Source of the DNA: a bacterium
GTDB lineage: Bacteria > UBP7 > UBA6624
NCBI GenBank assembly: GCA_014384545.1
Contig: JACNFQ010000034.1
Coordinates: forward strand, 1 to 9,585
Reading direction: 5' to 3'
Length of the DNA stretch: 9,585 nucleotides
Of this stretch, positions 1-6,927 are shown piece after piece; the stretch's first letter is position 1; each line of letters opens with the position of its first letter. The notes beneath the pieces were generated by a model, which saw only the letters and a program-made list of their open reading frames with translations, did no database searches and had not been told where the DNA came from. The translations under genes were made by a program, and so were the position numbers.

Positions 1-2
1 CC

Positions 3-1277
3 CCTCAAAGAGCATGGCGGGGAACGGTAAGTGGTGTCCTCGTCGCTAGTGATGCCCTCCATCCAGCCGCATTACTTAGGAACATCAGACCCTTTTTGGC
101 AAAGGAAGCCTCTGTAGTCCTTGCTCGCCCTGATCGCTCTGGCGTCGACCCGGCATTCTTCCTCTCAGACCGACCCTCAAGGGATGCTCTTGAACGAGGT
201 ATTTCCTTCCATTCAGGAGGTCATCTTCCCGAAGACCTTGCCCATTTCTTGGGTCATTTAGCGGTTTTGGTTGCCCATGATACAGCTCGTCTACCTGGTT
301 TTACGTTAGGCACGGATGCCCTTGTATCCACTTTGGGTCTGCCGTCATCCCAAGGTGAAGATGTGCTCTCTCGATTGGAAGAGAGAGGGTGGGTGCGTTC
401 TGTTCGCCTCCATCACCTCCTTTCAGCATCACCAACAGGTCGCCTTGAAGTTTTAGGTGGTCCCAATCTCCAAGCTGAAGTGTCACGTCTTTGTGTCCCT
501 GTGGGTTGTACGTCGGCAAAGCGTATTCGCCTCAATTGCGAAGGTCGCGTTCTTCGCGAATTGGATGCATTCCAGGCAGCTACTTTTCTCCACCATGGGA
601 AAGAGATGCGTTGGGGAGATACTGTTTACCGTGTAACGGGACATCTCTCCCCTGCTCGTTCTGGCAATCTTGAGGTTGCGAGAGGTTATCGTGCTGAGAC
701 AGATACCACGGGTGGCGACTTGGGGCTGAATGTCACTCCTCTTATTGAATTGTCGGGTACAAAGTCTCTCCAAAGTGGTCCACCGATCCTTCCCTTTCCT
801 GATTCCCTTGAAGAAGGTCTGTCTGAAGAAGGTGAATCACTCCTCTTCTTACCCCTATTGGAAGGTGGTGTCGTCGCATTGCCTTCACTCGATGCATCTT
901 GGCTTTCTGCCCTTGCTGATTATGCAGGTGAAGTTTTCTTGGGTGATCTATCCCAGATGAGGAGATGGGTGGGGAAGAACCGCCGTGGACAGTTGGCACT
1001 CGTTCCGTTATCAGGCTCTATCACCGTGACGATTAAGGGGCACCGTTATAGACAAGCACGCTCCTCCGAAAGAGGCGAGCGCCAACTTCCCCAACCCTTA
1101 ACGTTCGAACGCGTTGGTCCCTTTACTGCACTCTGCAGCACATTGCCAACTGAAGCCAAGGCGGCGCTCTTCCTTGCTGCCAAGACTTTGCTACCCATTC
1201 AGTTTGAAGGGTTAAGGGATGTCCTCCTCTTCCATCACCACTCGTTAAAGGGGTTGAGTTGGCTGGAGCGAACATGA
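3..1277 (+). CDS. Partial protein resembling C-terminal region of YprA/Hrq1-type SF2 helicase
   Basis: The reading frame is open from the first bases of the window, so the 5' end lies upstream. The TTG at 96 is only an internal leucine codon, because protein-like sequence continues before it (QRAWRG then SGVLVASDALHP). That stretch resembles helicase motif VI followed by the VLVA strand of YprA/Hrq1/MrfA-type helicases. Further on, a winged-helix-like segment (DALVSTLGL then VLSRLEERGWV) and ATFLHHGKEMRWGDTVYRV (visible residues about 192-210) resemble the HPGAIYLHxGxxYxV region of the same family. The last 200 residues are not recognised. The usual C-terminal zinc-binding cysteine cluster of YprA is absent, and motif VI looks degenerate, so ATPase activity is uncertain. 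The helicase core, if present, would be upstream. The gene ends in an ATGA overlap with the next gene, implying cotranscription. The helicase assignment is inference from remembered family patterns; that the frame is a real gene is much surer. Confidence 0.6.
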   Translation, partial: PQRAWRGTVSGVLVASDALHPAALLRNIRPFLAKEASVVLARPDRSGVDPAFFLSDRPSRDALERGISFHSGGHLPEDLAHFLGHLAVLVAHDTARLPGFTLGTDALVSTLGLPSSQGEDVLSRLEERGWVRSVRLHHLLSASPTGRLEVLGGPNLQAEVSRLCVPVGCTSAKRIRLNCEGRVLRELDAFQAATFLHHGKEMRWGDTVYRVTGHLSPARSGNLEVARGYRAETDTTGGDLGLNVTPLIELSGTKSLQSGPPILPFPDSLEEGLSEEGESLLFLPLLEGGVVALPSLDASWLSALADYAGEVFLGDLSQMRRWVGKNRRGQLALVPLSGSITVTIKGHRYRQARSSERGERQLPQPLTFERVGPFTALCSTLPTEAKAALFLAAKTLLPIQFEGLRDVLLFHHHSLKGLSWLERT

Positions 1278-2551
1278 ACGTCGCAACCCTCATTCTTGCT
1301 CTACTTGCTAGGCTTGTTCTTCCCCTGCCCTCGGATGGGATCGAAGTCCATCTTTCCGTGGGTGGTTTCCCTCTAGAAGGGATCGAGGTATTTTGGGAGG
1401 GAACCGATAGCGAAGGTTTATTGGGTAAGTCCAATGCTGAAGGGTGGTTGGGATCTGGTCCACTCTCGCCTCAAAGGGGTCATCTCACTGCCGTTTGGGG
1501 CGAACAGCGCCTCGAGAAAGAGGTCGTTCTTCTTGCGGGAAAGGTAACATCCGTAGAGTTTGTCTTTGATTCAGAATCTCTCTTGGAAGTCGTCGTCCGT
1601 GGGTCTGGAGATCTACTTCCTCAGGCATATCTTCGTCTCGCACTCGCTGACGCTCAGTTTCTAGAAGGGACAACTTCGACCAACGGGGTGGTTCAATTCA
1701 TAACGCCCCCCGGTGAATATGTCCTAACGATTCACCATCCTGACTATGAAGAGCAGCGGGTAGAAATCACCCTTGGTTTCGGTACAAAGATCATTGAAGT
1801 TTGGATGTCGTCTTTACCCCTTTCCTCCTCTTTGGCTTCCCGCTTGCAGACCCTTCAAGGAAGGGGGTTGGAGGTCATCATTCTCTTTGATGCGACCCGC
1901 AGTATGGATGACTTGTTAGAAGGGACGCGGGCAGCGATTCTTGATATCGCCGCTGTCCTTGAGTCACTTGTGCCCGGCACGAAAATGGGTATTGGAGCTT
2001 ATCGCGCTCCTCAAAGTGCCTACACCGTTCACCCCAAGAGCAGAGACCTTCGCCTCCTCGATAAAGCAGGAGCGACCGATATTCTGCGGTTTCTTCGATC
2101 GGTTCGAGCTGACGAGGGAGGTAACGAATCGGTTTTGAAGGCTTTGGAATGGTCACTGGACAGCCGAAGGGGGTGGGGCGAGGACACGATGAAGGTCGTT
2201 ATCCTGATGGGGGACGCAAAACAGAAGGAGAAAAGTGTGAGGCAAATCGTTCAGACATTCATCCAATATGCTGAGCTCTTGGGGGGTGTCTCGTTCCACG
2301 CGATGGGAGCGAATTCTCTTGCTTCGGGTGAAGACATCGGGGAAGAGAGTGAAGGGCAATTCCGAGCACTCGCAACCGCCCTAGAAGGCACCTATCTCCC
2401 CTTACCCCTCGATCCTTCTAGGACTGAAGGAACTCTCCTCTTGTTGCGCTCATTGGTTGGCTTTGCTATCGGTCCGGAACATCAAGAGGAACTGAATCGT
2501 CTCTTGACGGCCGAATCTCTTGAGAGGATTAGGAGAGATAGGGGCTGGTGA
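1274..2551 (+). CDS. Exported von Willebrand factor A domain protein
   Basis: This 425-residue protein starts at ATG 1274, inside the previous stop (ATGA), with GGAG at 1265-1268 five bases upstream. An in-frame TTG at 1259 is possible but less likely. The N-terminus (MNVATLILALLARLVLPLP) is hydrophobic and looks like a signal peptide, although it lacks a basic n-region and has an arginine in the core. Residues about 20-185 are beta-rich with GEYVLTIHHPDYEEQ, like carboxypeptidase-regulatory or CNA-B-like sandwiches. A vWA domain follows from about residue 202: DATRSM gives the DxTxS MIDAS motif (D206, T208, S210), then MGIGAYR, and VVILMGDA (D314), as in the DTTGSM/GDAPPH class of vWA proteins. 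There is no second membrane helix, so it is probably periplasmic or outside the cell. It likely binds a protein partner through a metal ion. The next gene overlaps by four bases (GTGA). The ligand is unknown; the vWA call is firm and the export call moderate. Confidence 0.82.
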   Translation: MNVATLILALLARLVLPLPSDGIEVHLSVGGFPLEGIEVFWEGTDSEGLLGKSNAEGWLGSGPLSPQRGHLTAVWGEQRLEKEVVLLAGKVTSVEFVFDSESLLEVVVRGSGDLLPQAYLRLALADAQFLEGTTSTNGVVQFITPPGEYVLTIHHPDYEEQRVEITLGFGTKIIEVWMSSLPLSSSLASRLQTLQGRGLEVIILFDATRSMDDLLEGTRAAILDIAAVLESLVPGTKMGIGAYRAPQSAYTVHPKSRDLRLLDKAGATDILRFLRSVRADEGGNESVLKALEWSLDSRRGWGEDTMKVVILMGDAKQKEKSVRQIVQTFIQYAELLGGVSFHAMGANSLASGEDIGEESEGQFRALATALEGTYLPLPLDPSRTEGTLLLLRSLVGFAIGPEHQEELNRLLTAESLERIRRDRGW

Positions 2552-4518
2552 TTCTCTCCTTCTTTGCAGCCCTTACCCTATGGGGTGGAGGAGGTCCAGT
2601 GGTCCGTTCAGATCCCTGTCCTTCGGTTGCCCTTGATATCTTCCTCTTGGTTGATGTTTCGGGTTCTATGGGGGGAACTTGGAACACCTTAGCAAATGCG
2701 TTGGATCGGTTTTCAGCTGATTTGGGCCCCGATGACAACTTGACATTAGCCACCTTTTCCTTTGAAGGGAATTACCATCTTGTCCAACAAGTTCCAGGCA
2801 ATCAAGCCTCTTCCATCGTTGCGCATCTAAAGCAGTTGCAAGTTGATCCCAAGGTGGGTACCGACATTCTGGGCGCATTACGAGAAGCAGGCGCCACTTT
2901 AGGGGCAAGAACACACTCTTTTTCGGGAGGTAATGCTCGCGTTCCCATCCTTCTCGTTTTGACGGATGGACAAGATACAAACCCAGAAATCAATCGTGTA
3001 CTGGTGGAGACAGGCGTTGAGTTGTCAACCCACCAAACTGATGGGAACGAAGGGTTTAGCGGGGTCGTCCTTTACCAACCAACGGAAGCGACCTTTAGGG
3101 CGTGGGGAGATCTGTATGGAGCTGCTTTGGTGAATGACAAGGGTGAATATCCCCTTACCCTGTTTGCCCTCTTCGAGCACCCCATTATTGATGCCTCGGG
3201 TCGCCCCATTCCAGGAACCAATGATGTGCGTGGTCTCTATGACGAAGTCTCCCGGTTGCAGCCCGAACTCAATCTCCAAACGATCGATCTTCAGAGGGGG
3301 ATGACGCTTCCCATTGGCGTCATATGTGCTGTACCCTCCGTCTTAGACTTTGGGAACATCACAGGCAACCTCAGCGAACCCACAGAATTGCGCTTTGTGG
3401 TAAGAGGGCGTTCGGGTGCCATTCGCTTACCTTCACCCAGCGAGATTCGGATTCAATTGATGCCAGATCCCGAAATCGTAAGGAATGGGGCGGGCGTCAT
3501 TCTAGAGACGTCGGGCGGGAACGATGGCTCGCTATCATTGAGTCTTCGCTTGATGAATCCAGACAACTTGACACCAGATATCTATGATGGTGGCATGGCG
3601 ACCCTTGCCCTACCAGACCGAGAAGGAGAGATTATCTTCCTCATTCCCGACCGCATCCCCTACCGGTTTCGGACGGACCTGACACCTTCGATTTGCCAGA
3701 TGGAGAGTTTGGGCTCTTTCCAGGTTGAGAGGGGAGGAGCGATTGCAACGGGTCCATGGAGAGAAAGTAGTACCGTGATAGTAAGTTGTGAGGAAGCAGC
3801 GGGGAGTGAAGGGCTTTCGGTAAGGGCAGGGGGAATCCCTCCCCATGTCTCACTCGTCTTTGAAGATGGTTTCGGACAGGAGGTTGCCCGACTTGATGCC
3901 GATCGCCCGGAGGGACGGATTCCATCCTTAGGAGAGATTTCTGCCCACTTAGATTGGGGAAGGAGGGTGCGGTTTAGGGGTGAGATTTCACTCAGTTTTG
4001 TCTCTCCACGATCTAATGTGCAGTTCCATGTAAAAGGACCTGGTCTAGAGATTGACCGTAAAGGGGCAATCCTGACTTGGCAAGTGGTGAACATTCCCCC
4101 CTTGCCGTGGTGGGTTTTTGCCCTCATCGCTTTGGCAATAGTGCTTCTTCTTCTCTCTCTTCGAGCGACTTTTTCTCCCCGAGCCAAGATTCTATTTTCT
4201 GGGGGGCTAGTGGGTCGACCCAGTCGTGTATCGATCCACCCCCTTCTTTTTGGTTCGGCAACCTGTTCGTTAGTAAAGAAAAGTGATGGATCGGGAGCGA
4301 TAAAGCGGTGGGGGTCTCGAGGTCACATCGGTCGACTCGTAGCAACGAGGCAGGGTATCACCCTTATTTCCAAGAAAGGAGGGAGTCGCCATCCGGGGCG
4401 TCCTATCAAACCACGAAGTGGTGTCCCCTTGGTTGAGGGGACACAATACCGTATTGAAGATCTCTCTTTTTCCTATGAATCGGGGAAGAGGAGGAGAAGA
4501 AAGAAGAGGCAGAGATGA
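2548..4518 (+). CDS. Membrane-anchored vWA protein with cytoplasmic FHA-like tail
   Basis: A 656-residue protein starting at GTG 2548 in a GTGA overlap; AGGAGA at 2531-2536 could be its ribosome binding site. A short hydrophobic N-terminus (MILSFFAALTLWGGG) is a likely signal sequence. The vWA domain starts near residue 29 and has a complete MIDAS: DVSGSM (D36, S38, S40), T105 in VGTD, and D140 in LTDG. Beta-rich segments follow, one beginning SVLDFGNITG near residue 263, similar to the first strand of Ig/ASH-like modules. One transmembrane helix spans about 518-540 (PWWVFALIALAIVLLLLSL), placing the vWA part outside and about 115 residues in the cytoplasm. That tail has GSRGHIGRL (589-597), matching the SRxHARI pattern of FHA domains, then GGSRHPGRPI and EGTQYRIEDLSFSYE near the end, like the final FHA strands, but the NG dipeptide is replaced. 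It ends in a very basic cluster (KRRRRKKRQR). This suggests a transenvelope adhesion, assembly or sensing protein. The vWA and topology calls are strong; the FHA-like call is tentative. Confidence 0.85.
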   Translation: MILSFFAALTLWGGGGPVVRSDPCPSVALDIFLLVDVSGSMGGTWNTLANALDRFSADLGPDDNLTLATFSFEGNYHLVQQVPGNQASSIVAHLKQLQVDPKVGTDILGALREAGATLGARTHSFSGGNARVPILLVLTDGQDTNPEINRVLVETGVELSTHQTDGNEGFSGVVLYQPTEATFRAWGDLYGAALVNDKGEYPLTLFALFEHPIIDASGRPIPGTNDVRGLYDEVSRLQPELNLQTIDLQRGMTLPIGVICAVPSVLDFGNITGNLSEPTELRFVVRGRSGAIRLPSPSEIRIQLMPDPEIVRNGAGVILETSGGNDGSLSLSLRLMNPDNLTPDIYDGGMATLALPDREGEIIFLIPDRIPYRFRTDLTPSICQMESLGSFQVERGGAIATGPWRESSTVIVSCEEAAGSEGLSVRAGGIPPHVSLVFEDGFGQEVARLDADRPEGRIPSLGEISAHLDWGRRVRFRGEISLSFVSPRSNVQFHVKGPGLEIDRKGAILTWQVVNIPPLPWWVFALIALAIVLLLLSLRATFSPRAKILFSGGLVGRPSRVSIHPLLFGSATCSLVKKSDGSGAIKRWGSRGHIGRLVATRQGITLISKKGGSRHPGRPIKPRSGVPLVEGTQYRIEDLSFSYESGKRRRRKKRQR

Positions 4519-4787
4519 GCGAAAAACTCCCACCTGCATCTCCCAAGAAAGGTGATGCAGAGCCCCCCCATGAACGACTTTCTCTCTTGGAGCGTGAAGG
4601 TTTAATGGAGAGGATTGCTACATTGGAAAAGGACATTGAAACGCGGGATCAGCGGATTGAAAAGCTAGAACGAACGAGGCGTTCGGACCAATTGGGTGAC
4701 CACGCATGGTGGATCATTCCGGCGGGGTTTGTGCTCATCGTTCTTCTTGTGGTCGCTCTCTTCATCCAGAAACCACCCTGGGCATAA
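4515..4787 (+). CDS. Small coiled-coil protein with single C-terminal membrane helix
   Basis: A 90-residue protein starting at ATG 4515 in an ATGA overlap with the vWA-FHA-like gene; GAGG at 4506-4509 is a plausible ribosome binding site. The first 20 residues are proline-rich and polar. Residues about 21-59 are highly charged with a heptad-like spacing of I34, L37, I41, I48 and L51, so a coiled coil is likely. A transmembrane helix covers about 65-84 (WWIIPAGFVLIVLLVVALF), with a six-residue tail. Arginines on the N-terminal side (RTRR) argue that the coiled coil is cytoplasmic. No family is recognised. Being translationally coupled to the upstream membrane protein, it may pair with that protein's cytoplasmic tail or help oligomerise it; this is inference from context. 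It is the last gene of the plus-strand run. Confidence 0.78.
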   Translation: MSEKLPPASPKKGDAEPPHERLSLLEREGLMERIATLEKDIETRDQRIEKLERTRRSDQLGDHAWWIIPAGFVLIVLLVVALFIQKPPWA

Positions 4788-4857
4788 GAGGGATAGGGGT
4801 AAAGCAGGAAGAATCTGTTTGGGATGCTCTGACCTCAACAGATGTCAATCTCCCTCT
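4787..4857. terminator. Possible stem-loop in convergent spacer
   Basis: The 81-bp spacer between the small membrane protein gene and the oppositely oriented methyltransferase gene contains two nested inverted repeats. The inner pair is ATCTGTT (4813-4819) with AACAGAT (4837-4843). The outer pair is AGAGGGA (4787-4793) with TCCCTCT (4851-4857). Both arms are perfect over 7 bp. Placement between convergent genes suits a shared terminator, but there is no T tract after the stem on the plus strand and only a weak T-rich stretch on the minus strand. The call is therefore tentative. Confidence 0.25.
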
Positions 4858-4868
4858 GGAAATACAGA

Positions 4869-5432
4869 TTAGATGCCGCTCTTGTGGAGCAACGAGTAAA
4901 GAACAGCACTGGCACACAACGCCACATTGATACTATTCGTAATACCTCTTACAGGGAGCTCAACGATATGGGATGCCGCAGCCAAGACTCCATCTTCTAC
5001 GCCCCGTCTTTCGTGTCCGAAGACGGCTAGGAGAGGGAAGGGGGGGGTGTGGAGAGGCCATGGAGAAGCGTCTTCGGTCTGTTCATACGCCACGACAGAA
5101 AGTTCTAGACGCCTAGATTCATCAAGTGCTTCTGATGTGGAGGGGAAAAACCGCCAAGGCACCGTTTCTAACGAACCCCCTACCGCGGTTTTTTCAATCT
5201 GGTTGGTGGCGTGGATTGAGATGCCTGGATAGGGCGTAATGCCCGAAAGCCAAAGAGCTTTCACATTGATACAATCACAAAGTCGGAAGACAAGACCCAC
5301 ATTCTTTGCGCTCCTGACATTATCCAACAGAACCGTTACGGGCAACCGACTCTCTTCTCTCTCTTCGGGTAAAGGTCTTGATGCAATGAGGGCTGCCGTA
5401 GTGCGCCGCTTGAAGGGGTCTCTAGAAATCAG
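4869..5432 (-). CDS. SpoU/TrmH-family RNA 2'-O-methyltransferase
   Basis: This protein would methylate ribose 2'-OH groups in tRNA or rRNA using S-adenosylmethionine through a trefoil-knot SPOUT fold. Numbered from TTG 5345, motif 1 is DNVRSAKNVGLVFR (8-21), motif 2 is VFGHERRGV (108-116) and motif 3 is ELPVRGITNSINVALCASA (129-147), all characteristic of the family. ITPYPG and EKTAVGG match a subgroup with ITPxPP and KTALGA. The target RNA cannot be deduced. The start is uncertain. TTG 5345 gives 158 residues and begins directly at the first strand. The frame continues upstream through ISRDPFKRRTTAALIASRPL to a CTG at 5430-5432 that overlaps the nadA stop as CTGA, giving 187 residues. Family members usually carry some 30 residues before the first motif, so the longer form is given here, but no good ribosome binding site precedes the CTG, and an ATT at 5427-5429 is also possible. 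It is probably cotranscribed with nadA. Confidence 0.88.
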   Translation of the reverse strand: MISRDPFKRRTTAALIASRPLPEEREESRLPVTVLLDNVRSAKNVGLVFRLCDCINVKALWLSGITPYPGISIHATNQIEKTAVGGSLETVPWRFFPSTSEALDESRRLELSVVAYEQTEDASPWPLHTPPFPLLAVFGHERRGVEDGVLAAASHIVELPVRGITNSINVALCASAVLYSLLHKSGI

Positions 5433-6391
5433 ACCGTTACCGCAAGCATGCGATCAATCGCTGCTCTCGCCTTTGAGCGTGTCGGTTCTGGAACCGAGAC
5501 AACGGGAGCTCCTGCTTCAAGAACCTTCAAGACTTTCGGGAGGGTGACCATCTTCATAAACTGACAGACCATCTCTTCAGAAGCTGGAATGAAAACCTTA
5601 TGGGGGGCGGATTTTTTCAAAGGATGAAGGATGCCCGTTTCGGTCGCCACGATGAACTTTGTTCCGTCGCTCTCTTTGACATGCCGCACCATGCCCCCCG
5701 TTGAAGCGACAATCGGAGAAGAAGGGAGTTCTCCGACAGAATCAAGGTAGAGGCATTGTGTGGAACAACCACATTCAGGATGAATCAGAAACTCTGCTTT
5801 TGTATGTTCCACCATCAGAGATTTGATGCGGTCGGGTGGAAGGGTCGCATGGACATGGCACTCTCCAGGCCATATCTCCATTTTTCGCCCCGTAACCTCT
5901 TCTACCCACGCTCCCAAGAACATATCAGGCAAGAAGAGGATCTCTCTATCATGGGGCAGAGAAGAGACAATCTGGGCAGCATTGGCAGATGTGCAGCAGA
6001 TATCGGATTCCGCCTTGACATCTGCACTTGTATTGACATATGCTACGACCAATGCATCGGGGTGTTTCGCCTTCCAATCGCGTAATGCTGGAGCTGTAAT
6101 CATGTCCGCAAGGGAGCATCCAGCCCGCCGATCCGGAATCAAAACCGTTTGGTCAGCCCGCGTCAGAATCTCTGCCGTCTCTGCCATGAAGTGGACAGCA
6201 CAGAAGAGAATCAAGGGGTGGTCTGAAAGGGCAGCTTGCCTTGACAACCCCAAGGAATCTCCTACATAGTCAGCGATATCCTGAATCTCAGGACGGACAT
6301 AGTTATGAGCCAAAATCAAGATGTCCTTCTCTTTCTGGAGCTGCTTGATGCGCTCGACCATGGCACGAGGGCTGGTCATAGGTGGGGACAT
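5429..6391 (-). CDS. nadA: Quinolinate synthase NadA
   Basis: NadA condenses iminoaspartate with dihydroxyacetone phosphate to form quinolinate in de novo NAD synthesis, in the cytoplasm, using a [4Fe-4S] cluster. The 320-residue protein has the hallmark HNYVRPEIQDIADYVGDSLG (29-48), FCAVHFMAETAE (63-74) and YVNTSADVKA with CCTSANA (118-138). By alignment with the E. coli and Thermotoga enzymes, the three cluster cysteines are C92 (AGCSLADM), C178 (PGECHVHA) and C276 (EMVCQFMK), with the expected spacing. HPECGCS (204-210) is also present. All catalytic elements are intact. Three in-frame ATGs compete: 6391, 6379 and 6361. The last gives MVERIKQLQKEKD, matching where Thermotoga NadA begins, but none has a strong ribosome binding site. 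It is followed by the methyltransferase gene and diverges from the DUF456-like gene across about 35 bp. Confidence 0.97.
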   Translation of the reverse strand: MSPPMTSPRAMVERIKQLQKEKDILILAHNYVRPEIQDIADYVGDSLGLSRQAALSDHPLILFCAVHFMAETAEILTRADQTVLIPDRRAGCSLADMITAPALRDWKAKHPDALVVAYVNTSADVKAESDICCTSANAAQIVSSLPHDREILFLPDMFLGAWVEEVTGRKMEIWPGECHVHATLPPDRIKSLMVEHTKAEFLIHPECGCSTQCLYLDSVGELPSSPIVASTGGMVRHVKESDGTKFIVATETGILHPLKKSAPHKVFIPASEEMVCQFMKMVTLPKVLKVLEAGAPVVSVPEPTRSKARAAIDRMLAVTV

Positions 6392-6396
6392 TCTAC

Positions 6397-6443
6397 CAAG
6401 AATCTACCATCCCCCCCTAGGATAACGTGTATGGAGATTCTTG
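6397..6443. promoter_or_regulatory. 9-bp inverted repeat flanking divergent start region, possible operator
   Basis: CAAGAATCT at 6397-6405 and AGATTCTTG at 6435-6443 are perfect reverse complements, centred at 6420 in the gap between nadA and the divergent DUF456-arsR pair. The right arm lies in the first codons of the DUF456-like gene, and the left arm just upstream of the nadA ATG at 6391. A dyad here could be bound by a regulator controlling both directions, the adjacent ArsR-type protein being the obvious candidate. The arms are 29 bp apart, unlike the closely spaced dyads usual for ArsR proteins, so the assignment is speculative. Confidence 0.3.
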
Positions 6444-6448
6444 CTCAA
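6419..6448 (-). promoter_or_regulatory. Candidate sigma-70-type promoter for nadA
   Basis: Reading the minus strand, TTGAGC (complement of 6443-6448) and TATCCT (complement of 6419-6424) are separated by 18 bases and each matches the sigma-70 consensus at four of six positions. Transcription would begin near 6412, leaving a leader of about 20 bases before the ATG at 6391. The -10 lies between the arms of the inverted repeat and the -35 touches its right arm. On the plus strand the same AGGATA forms the likely ribosome binding site of the divergent gene. This is pattern matching only. Confidence 0.25.
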
Positions 6449-6927
6449 TGCACGGTGCCCTAAGAGTCATCCTTGTCGTCTTGGGAAGTGGGGCATGGTT
6501 GGTCACACCTCTCCCTTTGATTCCTGCTATGGAAGCTCTCTTAGCTCTTGTCCTCTGGGCTTGGCTTGCTGCAGGTCGCCCTTTCGGATGGATTCCCCCT
6601 CTATTTGCACTGGTGATTTGGGCACTCACTGCGTGGGTAGAACACTTGGTTAGGAAGGGGTCATTAGAACGCGCTGGTGCCCGAAAAGGGAGCGCCGTCG
6701 TTGCCTTGCTGGGTGCGATTGTGGGGGTGATGGTATGGGGACCTTGGGGGTTGCCACTAGGTGTCTTTGTGGGAGCTTTTCTTTGGGAGATGTGGGGAGG
6801 TGGTGATGGGAAGAAGAGTTTGGCTTCTGGCAAAGCTGCCCTACTAGGCGTATTAGCGAGTGGAGCAGGACGATTTGCTATGGGGGCTCTTCTCTTGGGT
6901 GAAATCATCCTCTTAGTAATCCTGTGA
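6427..6927 (+). CDS. DUF456-like integral membrane protein
   Basis: A 166-residue, very hydrophobic protein with about five predicted membrane stretches: residues 11-29, 33-49, 56-74, 88-122 (glycine-rich, possibly a hairpin) and 137-166. GARKGSAVVALLGAIVG followed by GPWGLPLGVFVGAFLWEM and a second GKAALLGVLASGAGRF segment is the arrangement seen in the DUF456 family of small bacterial membrane proteins. The biochemical function of that family is not established to my knowledge. The start could be GTG 6427, with AGGA at 6419-6422, or ATG 6448, with GGAG at 6433-6436; the longer form is given. It overlaps the ArsR-type gene by GTGA, so the two are coupled, and it diverges from nadA. A transporter or stress role under ArsR control is possible but only inferred from the neighbour. 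Confidence 0.8.
   Translation: MYGDSCSMHGALRVILVVLGSGAWLVTPLPLIPAMEALLALVLWAWLAAGRPFGWIPPLFALVIWALTAWVEHLVRKGSLERAGARKGSAVVALLGAIVGVMVWGPWGLPLGVFVGAFLWEMWGGGDGKKSLASGKAALLGVLASGAGRFAMGALLLGEIILLVIL

Noticed and set aside
96-98. TTG as start of the first gene
   Set aside because: The same frame is open to the window edge and the upstream residues resemble helicase motif VI and the following VLVA strand.
1259-1261. TTG as start of the first vWA gene
   Set aside because: ATG 1274 has GGAG at a good distance, forms the ATGA overlap seen elsewhere in this window and begins the hydrophobic signal sequence directly.
3660-4187. Minus-strand open frame of 175 codons inside the vWA-FHA-like gene
   Set aside because: The plus-strand protein is continuous with clear domains and a membrane helix; the antisense frame is rich in Ser, Arg and Pro with no motif.
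5823-6269. Plus-strand open frame of 148 codons inside nadA
   Set aside because: It is antisense to a fully conserved NadA and shows no recognisable protein features.
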